NCBI RefSeq assembly: GCF_024919295.1
Contig: NZ_JANWTC010000003.1
Location: forward strand, 124,001-188,000
Reading direction: 5' to 3'
DNA: 64,000 nt
Source of the DNA: Corynebacterium lemuris
GTDB taxonomy: Bacteria > Actinomycetota > Actinomycetes > Mycobacteriales > Mycobacteriaceae
Positions 27,458-36,385 of this stretch are shown piece after piece. Within the stretch, counting starts at the first letter, position 1; the number at the start of each line of letters is the position of its first letter. The translations under genes were made by a program, and so were the position numbers. The notes below the pieces were generated by a model. It did no database searches and had not been told where the DNA came from. It was given only the letters and a program-made list of their open reading frames with translations.

Positions 27458-28561
27458 ATGTCACTGGATTTCACCCATGTCACCCTCGGCCAGCGCGTCC
27501 TGTTCGGCGCGGGCAAGGCCGCTGAACACGTCGCCGCAGAGGTTGCCCGCCTCGGTACCAAGAAGGTGATGGTCATCGCCGACGAACGCGAACTCGAGCT
27601 GGCGCACGAAGTCGCCAATCTCATCGACGTGGCCACCTGGCACACCGAAGTGGTCATGCACGTGCCCATCGAGGTCGCGCAGCGCGCCCGACGGGTAGCC
27701 TCCGATAACGCCATTGACCTCATGGTCTCCGTCGGGGGCGGTTCGACCACCGGTCTGGCGAAGGCGATAGCCCTGACCAGCGGTATTCCTATCATCGCGG
27801 TGCCCACCACCTACGCTGGTTCCGAAGCCACCAACGTGTGGGGTCTGACGGAAAACGAACGCAAAACCACCGGCACCGATGATAAGGTCCTGCCCCTCAC
27901 GGTCATCTACGATTCCGAGCTCACCCTGTCCCTGCCGGTGGCGATGTCGGTGGCCTCCGGTCTCAACGGGCTGGCCCACTGTGTGGACTCGCTGTGGGGC
28001 CCGAAGGCGGACCCGATCAATGCCGCGCTGGCCGCCGAGGGGATCCACGCGCTCAATCAGGGGTTACCGATGATCGTCGAAGACCCCAGCAGCATCGAGG
28101 GTCGCGATCTGGCTCTCTACGGTGCCTATCTCTCCGCGGTGTCCTTCTCGTCTGCTGGTTCCGGGATCCACCACAAGCTCTGCCACATCCTCGGCGGGAC
28201 CTTCAACCTGCCGCACGCCCAGACCCATGCCGCAGTCTTACCGTATGTCCTGGCCTTCAACGCACCTCACGCCCCAGAGGCGGAGACCCGGATGGCCGCC
28301 GCCTTCGGGGCGGACACCGCGCTGGCGGGTCTGCAGCGACTGCGCACCCTGCTCGACGCCCCGCGTGCGCTGGCCGACTACGGTTTCACCGCCGAAGGTA
28401 TCCCGACGGTGGTGGAACAGGCCCTGGCCATCATCCCGGATAACAACCCATGTGAAGTCACCGCAGACAACCTCACCGAGCTGCTGACCGCCGCACTCAA
28501 CGGCGAGGACCCTGCGTCCATCGGTCAACACATTCCTGCCGCAACTGCAGCTCACGTATAG
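27458..28561 (+). CDS. Maleylacetate reductase
   Basis: 367-residue iron-alcohol-dehydrogenase-fold enzyme reducing maleylacetate to 3-oxoadipate with NAD(P)H. Cofactor motif [17 protein letters not shown] is at residues 90-106, with [11 protein letters not shown] and the His-rich [13 protein letters not shown] further on, all typical of the maleylacetate reductase branch. ATG follows AAAGGAAC. It completes ring-fission product use so carbon can enter the beta-ketoadipate pathway encoded elsewhere. Confidence 0.93.
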   Translation: MSLDFTHVTLGQRVLFGAGKAAEHVAAEVARLGTKKVMVIADERELELAHEVANLIDVATWHTEVVMHVPIEVAQRARRVASDNAIDLMVSVGGGSTTGLAKAIALTSGIPIIAVPTTYAGSEATNVWGLTENERKTTGTDDKVLPLTVIYDSELTLSLPVAMSVASGLNGLAHCVDSLWGPKADPINAALAAEGIHALNQGLPMIVEDPSSIEGRDLALYGAYLSAVSFSSAGSGIHHKLCHILGGTFNLPHAQTHAAVLPYVLAFNAPHAPEAETRMAAAFGADTALAGLQRLRTLLDAPRALADYGFTAEGIPTVVEQALAIIPDNNPCEVTADNLTELLTAALNGEDPASIGQHIPAATAAHV

Positions 28562-28575
28562 AAGGAGAAGATCCC

Positions 28576-29478
28576 ATGACCACTGAAACTAATGCTGTTT
28601 CTGATGCTCAGACCCAGGTGGAACAGGACCTCGTCGACCGCGTGGTCGCGTCCTTCGACAACACCGATAACCCGCGTCTCAAGCAGGTCATGCAGTCGCT
28701 GACCGTGCACCTGCACGACTTCATCCGTGACGTGCGCCTGACGGAGGAGGAGTGGAACCAGGCGATCGATTTTCTCACCCGGGTCGGTCACATCACCGAC
28801 GACAAGCGCCAGGAGTTCGTCCTGCTGTCGGACACCCTGGGGGCGTCGATGCAGACCATCGCCGTGAACAACGAGGCCTACGAGGATGCCACCGAAGCCA
28901 CCGTCTTCGGCCCGTTCTTCGTCGACGATGCCCCGGAGATCCCGATTGGCGGGGACATCACCCACGGGGCATCGGGCCAGCCGGCCTGGGTCGAGGGCAC
29001 GGTCACCGACACTGACGGTAACCCTGTCGCTGGCGCGCGCATCGAAGTGTGGGAATGCGACGAGGACGGCCTCTACGACGTGCAGTACACCGATGACCGG
29101 ATGGCGGCACGTGCCCACCTGTACACCAACGAGCAGGGTGAGTACCGCTTCTGGGGTCTGACGCCGGTGCCTTATCCCATTCCGCATGATGGTCCGGTGG
29201 GCCAGATGCTCGAGGCTGTGGGTCGATCCCCGGTGCGTGCCGCGCACCTGCATTTCATGGTCACAGCAGAGGATCTGCGCACCCTGGTCACCCACATCTT
29301 CGTCGAGGGTGATCCGCAGCTGGCGATCGGGGATTCGGTGTTCGGGGTCAAGGATTCGTTGATCAAGACCTTCGAGCAGCAGGCAGCGGGCACCCCGACC
29401 CCGGACGGGCGTGACCTGGCAGATCAGGCCTGGGCGAAAACCCGCTTCGACATCGTCCTCGCACCGGCCGAGAAGTAG
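28576..29478 (+). CDS. Hydroxyquinol 1,2-dioxygenase
   Basis: 300-residue intradiol ring-cleavage dioxygenase, opening hydroxyquinol (1,2,4-trihydroxybenzene) to maleylacetate. Fe(III) ligands are Tyr167 (GLYDVQ), Tyr200 (PVPYPIP), His224 and His226 (AAHLHFMV). The N-terminal helical dimerisation domain (about 1-100) is complete. ATG at 28576 follows AGAAGGAGAAG, which begins in the end of the reductase gene. Last gene of the operon; converges with the nucleoside hydrolase gene. Confidence 0.94.
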   Translation: MTTETNAVSDAQTQVEQDLVDRVVASFDNTDNPRLKQVMQSLTVHLHDFIRDVRLTEEEWNQAIDFLTRVGHITDDKRQEFVLLSDTLGASMQTIAVNNEAYEDATEATVFGPFFVDDAPEIPIGGDITHGASGQPAWVEGTVTDTDGNPVAGARIEVWECDEDGLYDVQYTDDRMAARAHLYTNEQGEYRFWGLTPVPYPIPHDGPVGQMLEAVGRSPVRAAHLHFMVTAEDLRTLVTHIFVEGDPQLAIGDSVFGVKDSLIKTFEQQAAGTPTPDGRDLADQAWAKTRFDIVLAPAEK

Positions 29479-29511
29479 CCCTCCCAGGCCCGCGATGCCC
29501 CGAGGCGCCCC

Positions 29512-30504
29512 TCAGCGGCGAGCCATCGGAGCTGCTGCCGGCTCAGTAGCCCGGGTCTTTTCCGCCAGCGACGTCAGCCGCTGCATGAACTCCGCCAGGA
29601 AACGCTCGACGTCGACGGCGACCGCGACGTGGGCGGTCTTGACGGGATCATTGAGCCGGTCGTGGTCACCGATGGTCCGGCCGCGGGTTTCCCCCGCCAG
29701 GTCGACCTTGAGGTTGATGTCCAGGCAGGTGACCAGGCTGGGATCCACTGCGACGGCGACGGCCAGGGGGTCGTGCAGTCCGCAGCCGCCCAGATTCGGG
29801 GCGGTCGTCTCGTAGGCCCGGATGTAGTAGTCGGCGGCGTCGGCGAGGAAGTCCCCACCCGCGGTGCCCAGCTCGCGCCACACGGCGGTCTCCTCCGTCG
29901 TGAGCAGGGTCTGCAGGGTCACGTCCAGGCCGATCATGGTGACGTCCTGTGCCCGGCGGAAGAGCAGGTCGGTGGCCTCGGGATCCTGGTTGACGTTGGC
30001 CTCGGCCCAGGGGCGGACGTTACCCGGCACCGCCAGGGCACCACCCATCATGACGATCCGGGCATGCTCCGCGAAGTGGTCATCGGCTTCGATGGCCGCG
30101 GCAATCGTCGTCGACGGGCCGGTGGGCACAATGACCAGGTCCTCCCCGTGTTCACGCACCGCGGCAACCAGGAACTCCACTGCGTCACCCTCCTCAGCCT
30201 GGACCACCGGTTCCGGGAGCACGGTCTCACCGATGCCGTTGATCCCGTGGATGAACTCGGAGATCTCCAGCACCTCGAAGGAATCGCGCCTCCGTGCGTG
30301 CGGGAGGCCGGCGTAGACGGGGATGTCGCTGCGGCCGAAGAGTTCGAGGATGGCCAGGGTATTGCGCACCCCGGTCTCCACCAGCACGTTGCCGTAGGTG
30401 CCGGTGATGCCGATGACCTCGAGCTCGGGCGAGCCGAGCGCGTAGGCCAGGGCGAGAGCGTCGTCGATACCGGTGTCGAGGTCGAGGATCACTTTCGTGG
30501 TCAC
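29512..30504 (-). CDS. Inosine-uridine preferring nucleoside hydrolase family protein
   Basis: 330-residue enzyme cleaving the N-glycosidic bond of nucleosides (or related ribosides) in salvage. The calcium/ribose signature DLDTGIDDALAL is at residues 8-19, with IVPTGPSTTIAAAI and the late GLHDPLAVAVAVDP Asp motif. Start is GTG at 30504 with GGAG 11 nt upstream. It lies 7 bp after ribF and is probably co-transcribed; this gene marks the return to conserved core order after the island. Confidence 0.92.
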   Translation of the reverse strand: MTTKVILDLDTGIDDALALAYALGSPELEVIGITGTYGNVLVETGVRNTLAILELFGRSDIPVYAGLPHARRRDSFEVLEISEFIHGINGIGETVLPEPVVQAEEGDAVEFLVAAVREHGEDLVIVPTGPSTTIAAAIEADDHFAEHARIVMMGGALAVPGNVRPWAEANVNQDPEATDLLFRRAQDVTMIGLDVTLQTLLTTEETAVWRELGTAGGDFLADAADYYIRAYETTAPNLGGCGLHDPLAVAVAVDPSLVTCLDINLKVDLAGETRGRTIGDHDRLNDPVKTAHVAVAVDVERFLAEFMQRLTSLAEKTRATEPAAAPMARR

Positions 30505-30511
30505 GGAAAAA

Positions 30512-31486
30512 CTACTCCTGCTCGTTGATTCCGAGGATCTCGCGGACCTTCTCCACGTCCGCGGTGATGGCCGCGGTGAGTTCGTCGACGGAGTTGAACT
30601 TCACCATGTCACGCACGTGTCCGACAAAGGAGACGTCCGCGGTGTGCCCGTAGAGGTCGGCCTCCCGGCCGATGAGGTAGGACTCCACGCTGCGCGGCTC
30701 GTTCCCGAAGGTGGGGTTGGTGCCCACGGAGATCGCCGCCGGGTAGGGCACGTCGCGTTCCATGTTGCCGTCGATGGGGCGGTCATCGCGGATGGTGAAC
30801 CAGCCGGCGTAGACCCCGTCGGCGGGCAGCGCCATGGACTCGGGGAAATACTGGTTGGCGGTGGGGAAACCCAGCTCGCGTCCACCCCGGCCGGCACCGT
30901 GCACGATGGGTCCGGTGACGATGAAATCCCGGCCCAGGGCCCACGCCGCACTCTCGACGTCGCTGTCGCCGAGGTACTCCCGGATATTCGAGGAACAGAT
31001 ACGGGTCTCCTCGTCGTAGAGCAGGTCGACGATGTTGATGTCGATGTCGTACTTCTCCCCCAGCTCCAGCATCGTGTCGGAGGTGCCTGCGGCGTCGCGG
31101 CCGAAGGTGAAGTTCTCCCCCACCACCACAGCCTTTGCCCTGAGCTTGTCGCGCAACAGGTGGGTGAAGTACTCCTCCGGCGACAGGCCCGCCAGGTCAC
31201 GCCGGAAATCCACCACGAGCACGCCGTTGACGCCGAGCTCCATGGCGTGGCGCAGTCGCTGCTCCACCGGCACCAGCAGCACCGGGCTGCGGTCCGGGGC
31301 GAAGATCGCCAACGGGTGCGGGTCGAAGGTGACCAGCACACAGGGCAGCCCCTTGTCCCGGGAGACCCGGACCGCCTCATCGATGAGCGCCTGGTGCCCC
31401 CGGTGGACGCCGTCAAAGACCCCGATGGTGACCACCGATGCCTCCAGGTCCGCGGGGATGTCCTCAACTCCGTGCCAAACAATCAC
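30512..31486 (-). CDS. ribF: Bifunctional riboflavin kinase/FAD synthetase RibF
   Basis: 324-residue enzyme making FMN and FAD. The N-terminal nucleotidyltransferase domain has TIGVFDGVHRGHQ (about 20-32) and the SSNIREYL motif near 166; the C-terminal kinase domain has the GRGGRELGFPTAN motif near 198-210. GTG at 31486 lies 6 nt after a TAGTCT box on the minus strand, so it may be leaderless. Divergent from truB. Confidence 0.96.
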   Translation of the reverse strand: MIVWHGVEDIPADLEASVVTIGVFDGVHRGHQALIDEAVRVSRDKGLPCVLVTFDPHPLAIFAPDRSPVLLVPVEQRLRHAMELGVNGVLVVDFRRDLAGLSPEEYFTHLLRDKLRAKAVVVGENFTFGRDAAGTSDTMLELGEKYDIDINIVDLLYDEETRICSSNIREYLGDSDVESAAWALGRDFIVTGPIVHGAGRGGRELGFPTANQYFPESMALPADGVYAGWFTIRDDRPIDGNMERDVPYPAAISVGTNPTFGNEPRSVESYLIGREADLYGHTADVSFVGHVRDMVKFNSVDELTAAITADVEKVREILGINEQE

Positions 31487-31515
31487 CGCTACAGACTACG
31501 GCATAGACTGCCGAT

Positions 31516-32409
31516 ATGACTGATCCCCTGGCCGGTTCCGGACTCGTAGTCGTTGACAAGCCCGCAGGCATGACCTCCCATGATGTCGTCTCCCGCCTGC
31601 GGCGCTTCTTCTCCACCCGGCGGGTCGGCCACGCCGGCACCCTCGACCCGATGGCCACCGGCGTGCTGGTCGTCGGCATCGAACGCGGCACGAAATTCCT
31701 CGCACACATGGTCGCGGCCACAAAGGCCTACGACGCCACCATCCGCCTGGGGGCCGCCACCACCACCGACGACGCGGAAGGTGAAATGACGGGCGGGGCG
31801 AGTGCGGTGTCGATAAGCGAGGAACAGGTGCTCACCGCCATCGCCGAACTGACCGGGGAGATCATGCAGCGGCCCTCCTCGGTCAGCGCCATCAAGATCG
31901 ACGGCCGCCGCGCCCATGAACTCGTGCGCGCCGGGGAGGAGGTCGAGATCCCCGCCCGCCCCGTCACTGTCACGCGTTTCGACGCCCTCGCCTTCCGCCG
32001 CGAAGGCGACTTCCTCGACGTGGATGTCAGCGTGGACTGTTCCTCGGGCACCTACATCCGATCGCTGGGCCGCGATCTGGGCGAGGCGCTCGGGGTCGGC
32101 GGGCACCTCACCGCCCTGCGGCGTACCGCCGTCGGCCCCTTCGTGCTTGACGACGCCCACCCCCTCGACGCCCTCGAGCACTCCCCGCAGCTCTCGCTCA
32201 CCCTCGATGAGGCCCTGACCCGCAACTACCCCGTCCTGCCGGTTACCGATGAAGAGGCCGACGCCCTGGCCATGGGCAAATGGCTCGAACCCCGCGGACT
32301 GGACGGCGTGCATGCCGCCGTCGCACCGGACGGGCGGGCCATCGCCCTGATCCGGGAGAAGGGCAAACGCCTGGCCACGGTCTTCGTCGCCCGCCCCTCC
32401 ACCCTCTAG
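31516..32409 (+). CDS. truB: tRNA pseudouridine(55) synthase TruB
   Basis: 297-residue enzyme that makes pseudouridine 55 in the tRNA T-loop. Catalytic Asp44 lies in GHAGTLDPMATGVL; KIDGRRAHELVRAG and SGTYIRSLGRDLG follow. A TAGACT box 6 nt before the ATG points to a leaderless message. The last codons overlap the end of the converging DUF559-like gene by 4 bp. Confidence 0.96.
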   Translation: MTDPLAGSGLVVVDKPAGMTSHDVVSRLRRFFSTRRVGHAGTLDPMATGVLVVGIERGTKFLAHMVAATKAYDATIRLGAATTTDDAEGEMTGGASAVSISEEQVLTAIAELTGEIMQRPSSVSAIKIDGRRAHELVRAGEEVEIPARPVTVTRFDALAFRREGDFLDVDVSVDCSSGTYIRSLGRDLGEALGVGGHLTALRRTAVGPFVLDDAHPLDALEHSPQLSLTLDEALTRNYPVLPVTDEEADALAMGKWLEPRGLDGVHAAVAPDGRAIALIREKGKRLATVFVARPSTL

Positions 32410-33350
32410 GCCGCCTGACGGGCCAGCCCCGCGCGCACCATCCCCGACAACCGCCCCTCCACCAGATCCGCGTAGGTGGCGTGCACGAGCATGAATCCCG
32501 CGTTCTGCAGGAGACGTTCCCGCTCCCGGTCCCGCTTCATCTGCATCACCGGATCCACCCCGGTGCTCTGCCCGTCATATTTGATCTCCCCGTGCAGCTC
32601 GACGGCCAGGTGACCATTGAGCAGCAGATCCAGCCGGTACCTCCCCTCCAGCACCGGGACCTGCACCTGGAGCGTCTCCAGCCCGGGCAGGTCAGCCGCG
32701 AGGATCTGCGCGCGGCCCCAGGACTCCAGTGGACTCTCTGAACGTGGATCCGCCAGCGCCAGGGCCCGACGCGCCGTGCTGATCCCCCGCACCGGCCCCA
32801 GCAGCTCCACCATGTTCTCGGCGCGGCTGCGGCTCATGTACTGCATCGCCAGCACCGCATCGAAGGCGACGATGCCGGCCACCACCCCGTGATATCTGGC
32901 GATGTCCACCGCCGTGCGCATGATCGTGCTCACCCGCAGTCCCTTGACCGTGGTGATCTCCTCCTGTCCGAGGGACGCTGCCCGGTAGACCACCTGCTCC
33001 GGCCACTCCTGCCGGGGCCGCCGGGAGTTCCGCCCGGGCAGATTCAGCTCCACGAATTCATCCCTGCCGGGCACCGGAATCCCGTGTACCCGTGCTGCCG
33101 ACCTGCCCACCAGCACCGCCTTATGCGTGCACAGTCCCACCGCCTGCACCCGCGCCTCATCCTGCTGCCAACCGGCCAGCCCCTCCCACCGCTGCTTCTC
33201 CACGACCATCTCCGGGCACAGCCGCACATACTCCCCTGCCGCCAACCGCCGCCGCAGCTCCCGGTCCAGTGTGTCGACCGCCGGCAGGTGGATCACGGGG
33301 CACTCAGCTGCCCAGTCACGCATGGGGACGATGAATTTCCGTAGCTTCAT
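32406..33350 (-). CDS. Hypothetical protein with restriction-nuclease-like (DUF559-type) C-terminus
   Basis: 314-residue actinobacterial protein without a proven role. The N-terminal half resembles AbiEi-like/winged-helix regions (SAARVHGIPVP; VKGLRVSTIMRTAVDIAR). The C-terminal 100 residues (YRLDLLLNGHLAVELHGEIK) look like a PD-(D/E)xK fold: an Asp, then Glu-x-x-Gly-x-x-Lys. It may be a Vsr/DUF559-like nuclease, but activity is unproven. ATG at 33350 lies downstream of a GC-rich leader. Confidence 0.72.
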   Translation of the reverse strand: MKLRKFIVPMRDWAAECPVIHLPAVDTLDRELRRRLAAGEYVRLCPEMVVEKQRWEGLAGWQQDEARVQAVGLCTHKAVLVGRSAARVHGIPVPGRDEFVELNLPGRNSRRPRQEWPEQVVYRAASLGQEEITTVKGLRVSTIMRTAVDIARYHGVVAGIVAFDAVLAMQYMSRSRAENMVELLGPVRGISTARRALALADPRSESPLESWGRAQILAADLPGLETLQVQVPVLEGRYRLDLLLNGHLAVELHGEIKYDGQSTGVDPVMQMKRDRERERLLQNAGFMLVHATYADLVEGRLSGMVRAGLARQAA

Positions 33351-33474
33351 ACCCGCAGTATGGGGCCCGGAACGGGGTGGCCGGTAGGTGGCGGGGCCTG
33401 TGGCTGTGGACAACCATCGGCTGGTGGGGGTCTGTCCACAGGAGGGTGGGTGCTATCGGGTTAGGTCTTGACAG

Positions 33475-33580
33475 GTAGCTCCCCTCCGGTAGGTCACGAC
33501 ACGTATCTCGCGGGATACCGCCCCGGCCGGGGACCGCCCACCTGGGAGATACATGTCCGGACCTAACGGACGAGAGCTAC
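33475..33580. repeat. Imperfect ~106-bp inverted repeat in a 260-bp gap
   Basis: The left half, from GTAGCTCCCCTCCGGTAGG, and the reverse complement of the right half, starting GTAGCTCTCGTCCGTTAGG, match over about 50 bp with scattered mismatches. They share blocks such as GTATCTC and GGCCGGGG around a CCCCGGCCGGGG centre. The gap 33351-33610 contains no gene. It could be a small non-autonomous element, or the large hairpin that ends the long pptT-side operon. Confidence 0.6.
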
Positions 33581-33610
33581 ATAAAGACACCGCCATCACG
33601 TCGCCGCACA

Positions 33611-34267
33611 TCACGTCACCGCCGTCGCCGCGATGACGTAACCGTCGCGGACCATCCACCGGCCCGCGATGAAGGGCACCGGGGTGGGCCGGGTCAGCAG
33701 GTAGGAGATGAACGTGCCGTCGGAACGGATGTCGATCTCGGCGTCCTCGAAACCCAGCCAGCGGTAGGTCATGGGGAACCACGCCTTGTAGGTGGCCTCC
33801 TTGGCGCAGAAGAGCAGCCGGTCGGCGCAGTCGATGCCCTCGGAGCGCAGGCGTTCCAGCTGGGGCATCTCCCCCGGCCGGGCGATGGAGCCGATGACCT
33901 CCGGGGGCAGGGGTTCGGCGGGTTCGGCGTCCAGGCCCATGGAACGCACGTGTGTCTTCGGCGCGACGACGGCCGCCCGGAAGCCTTCGGTGTGGGTCAT
34001 GGAGCCGGTGATGTCCTGGGGCCACAGCGGCATGCCGCGTTCCCCGCGGAGGATGGGTTCGTTGTCCCACTGGCCGAGGTCGCGCAGGGCCTGGTGGGCG
34101 CACCAGCGGGCGTCGCCGAACTCGGCCTTGCGGATGTCCACCGAGTGGGAGACCAGGGCCTGTTCCAGGGGGTGCAGGCCGAGGTAGTTCTGCAGGTCGG
34201 GGTTCCTGCGGTCGGTGATGACGTAGCAGAAGCGGGCGGATTCGGGGAACAGGTTCGAATCAAGCAT
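33611..34267 (-). CDS. 4'-phosphopantetheinyl transferase (PptT-like)
   Basis: 218-residue Sfp/EntD-type enzyme that moves phosphopantetheine from CoA to acyl and peptidyl carrier proteins; in Corynebacteriales it activates type I fatty-acid/mycolate synthases. Mg-binding Asp113/Glu115 (GLDAEP) and the KEATYK motif (156-161) are present. ATG at 34267 overlaps the upstream phosphatase gene by 8 bp, so they are coupled; alternative GTG starts lie 3-9 nt earlier. In M. tuberculosis the same gene pair is PptT and its antagonist PptH. Confidence 0.92.
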   Translation of the reverse strand: MLDSNLFPESARFCYVITDRRNPDLQNYLGLHPLEQALVSHSVDIRKAEFGDARWCAHQALRDLGQWDNEPILRGERGMPLWPQDITGSMTHTEGFRAAVVAPKTHVRSMGLDAEPAEPLPPEVIGSIARPGEMPQLERLRSEGIDCADRLLFCAKEATYKAWFPMTYRWLGFEDAEIDIRSDGTFISYLLTRPTPVPFIAGRWMVRDGYVIAATAVT

Positions 34268-35075
34268 CACCGTCACCGTGCCCGATGGTCATGACCGGGT
34301 GGGGCCAGGGGTGGAGGTGGCCGTGGCGTTCCCATTCGCGTGGGTAACCGAGGGAGACCTCGATGTGCGGCACACCGGCGACAACTGTTTCGCCGGGCAT
34401 GTGGAGGTGACCGTAGATGACGGCCTTCGCGTTGTAGCGTTCGGCCCAGGTGCGGGTATGGCGGGTGCCGCACCACAGGGCGATCTCGGGGTGGCGCATG
34501 GCCAGGGTGGGTTCCTGCACGAGCGGCCAGTGGTTGATCAGGACGGTGGGGCCGTCGATACGCGAGAGCCGTTTGATGGAGTAGGCCAGCCGGTCCCAGC
34601 ACCAGGCCCGGACGTCGACGAAAGGGGCGATGGCGAATTCGTCGGTCATCATGATCTGCCGGTCGTGGGCCGCCTGCACCGCCTCCTCCACCGTCAGGCC
34701 GGGGCCGCGGAAGGAGTAGTCGTAGAGGGTGAACAGCGGCACGATGGTCACGCCGTGGAACTCCGGGTAGGGGTCCTCGGGGGTGAGCACGCCGATGGCG
34801 CGGCAGCCTTCGACAAGCTCGGTGTATTTGTCGCGGCCCTGGTAGCGGTCCGTGGAGCGGGAGAACAGCTCATGGTTGCCGGGCACCCAGATCACCTTGG
34901 CGAAGCGTGCCCGCAGCTGCCCCAGGATGCGCAGCACCAGGTCAGTCCGTTCGGCGACGTCACCGGCGACGATCAACCAGTCCGAGGGATCGGTGGGCTG
35001 GATCTCGTCAATGCGGCCGGCGTTGGCCTTGACGGCCCCGTGCAGGTCGCTGACGGCCCACAGTGTCGTGGTCAT
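34260..35075 (-). CDS. Calcineurin-like metallophosphoesterase, PptH-like (copy 1)
   Basis: 271-residue metallophosphoesterase with the full motif set: DLH at 10-12, GDV at 38-40, GNHE at 66-69, NHWPL and GHLH. The neighbour relation to PptT matches M. tuberculosis PptH, a hydrolase that removes phosphopantetheine from carrier proteins; that function is inferred here from context and family. A paralogue sits 2.8 kb upstream in the same operon. Overlaps pptT; starts 23 bp after the MATE gene. Confidence 0.88.
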   Translation of the reverse strand: MTTTLWAVSDLHGAVKANAGRIDEIQPTDPSDWLIVAGDVAERTDLVLRILGQLRARFAKVIWVPGNHELFSRSTDRYQGRDKYTELVEGCRAIGVLTPEDPYPEFHGVTIVPLFTLYDYSFRGPGLTVEEAVQAAHDRQIMMTDEFAIAPFVDVRAWCWDRLAYSIKRLSRIDGPTVLINHWPLVQEPTLAMRHPEIALWCGTRHTRTWAERYNAKAVIYGHLHMPGETVVAGVPHIEVSLGYPREWERHGHLHPWPHPVMTIGHGDGDA

Positions 35076-35098
35076 GCGTGGCGCACCTCCTTATATCC

Positions 35099-36385
35099 TT
35101 ACGTATCTACCACAGCCCAGGCCATGGACCGGAAACGCCAGACCACGGCCACGAGCCGGATGATGATGAATGCGAGCAGTCCGAGCCAGATGCCGGTCAG
35201 TCCGCCATCGACGGCGAAGGAGATCCACACGCCGGGCAGGAAGCCGCACACGACGGAGGCGATGGTGATCGTGCGCAGGAAGGCGGCGTCACCGGCGCCG
35301 AGAAGCACACCGTCGAGGGCGAAGACGGCTCCGCCGAGGATGATCATGATGATCATCAGCCACCAGGGCCCGGCGATGGTGTCCAGCACTGAGGTGTCCG
35401 TGGTGAACAGCCGCGGGATCACCCCGGCGCCGAGGGCGAAGACCGCACCGAGTGCCCCGGCGAAGATCAGCGAGTACACCGTCACCCGTTGCCCCACCTG
35501 CTTCGCGACGCCCACCGTCCCCCGCCCGAGCGCCGCCCCCGTCAGTGCCTGCGCGGCGATGGCCAGAGAATCAAGCACGAGGGTGATGAAGTTCCACAGC
35601 TGGAGCATGATCTGGTGCGCGGCCAGCGAGGAGGTGCCGAAACGCGCCGCCACCGCCGCCGCCGAGACGAAGGCGACCTGGAAGGACATGGAACGCAGGA
35701 TCAGGTCCCGGCCCATGACCAGCTGGCGGCGCATGATGGACCAGTGCGGCCGCCACCCGCCGCGGTGTTCCCGGGCCAGCGCGATGAGGAAACATGCCGC
35801 GGTGATGGCCACCCCGATGACGTTGGCCACTGCGGAACCGGGCAGGCCGAACTGCCCCACCAGCACGGGGATGAGCACCGCGCCGGGGATGACACCGGCG
35901 AGGGTGAACCACAGGGGGCGGCGGGTGTCCTGTACACCGCGCAGCCAACCGTTTCCGGCCATGACCACCAGGGTCAGGGGGATGGCGAAAGCGGCGATGT
36001 GCAGCCACTGCGCGGATGCCGCCGCAGTGGCGGCGTCCCCGGAGAGCGCCAGCGCGATGGGTTCCGCGAAGACCCAGATCAGGCCGGCGATGACCAGTCC
36101 GACACCCAGGCCGACCCAGGTGGCCTGCACACCCTCCGCCACGGCCTCCTCCCGCCGCCCGGAGCCGTAGAGCCGGGAGGCACGCGCGGTGGTGCCGTAG
36201 GAGAGGAAGGTCAGCTGGGTGGTCACCGTCGACTGCACGGTGGTGCCCACGGCGAGGGCGGCGAGCTCGAAGGCGCCGAGACGGCCGATGACGGCGGTGT
36301 CGAGAAGCAGGTAGAGCGGGGTGGCGGACAGGACTCCGAGCGCGGGCAGGGCCAGCGCGAAGATCTGCCTGGCGGAGACCGTCAC
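35099..36385 (-). CDS. MATE family efflux transporter, DinF-like
   Basis: 428-residue, 12-segment cation/multidrug antiporter of the MATE DinF branch, exporting cationic or amphipathic compounds using H+ or Na+. Duplicated halves each begin with a PLYLLLDTAVIGRLGA-like or MLQLWNFITLVLDSLAIAA block. The GTG start at 36385 overlaps the nrnA stop by 4 bp (GTGA). Part of the infB operon, a conserved actinobacterial placement. Confidence 0.92.
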   Translation of the reverse strand: MTVSARQIFALALPALGVLSATPLYLLLDTAVIGRLGAFELAALAVGTTVQSTVTTQLTFLSYGTTARASRLYGSGRREEAVAEGVQATWVGLGVGLVIAGLIWVFAEPIALALSGDAATAAASAQWLHIAAFAIPLTLVVMAGNGWLRGVQDTRRPLWFTLAGVIPGAVLIPVLVGQFGLPGSAVANVIGVAITAACFLIALAREHRGGWRPHWSIMRRQLVMGRDLILRSMSFQVAFVSAAAVAARFGTSSLAAHQIMLQLWNFITLVLDSLAIAAQALTGAALGRGTVGVAKQVGQRVTVYSLIFAGALGAVFALGAGVIPRLFTTDTSVLDTIAGPWWLMIIMIILGGAVFALDGVLLGAGDAAFLRTITIASVVCGFLPGVWISFAVDGGLTGIWLGLLAFIIIRLVAVVWRFRSMAWAVVDT

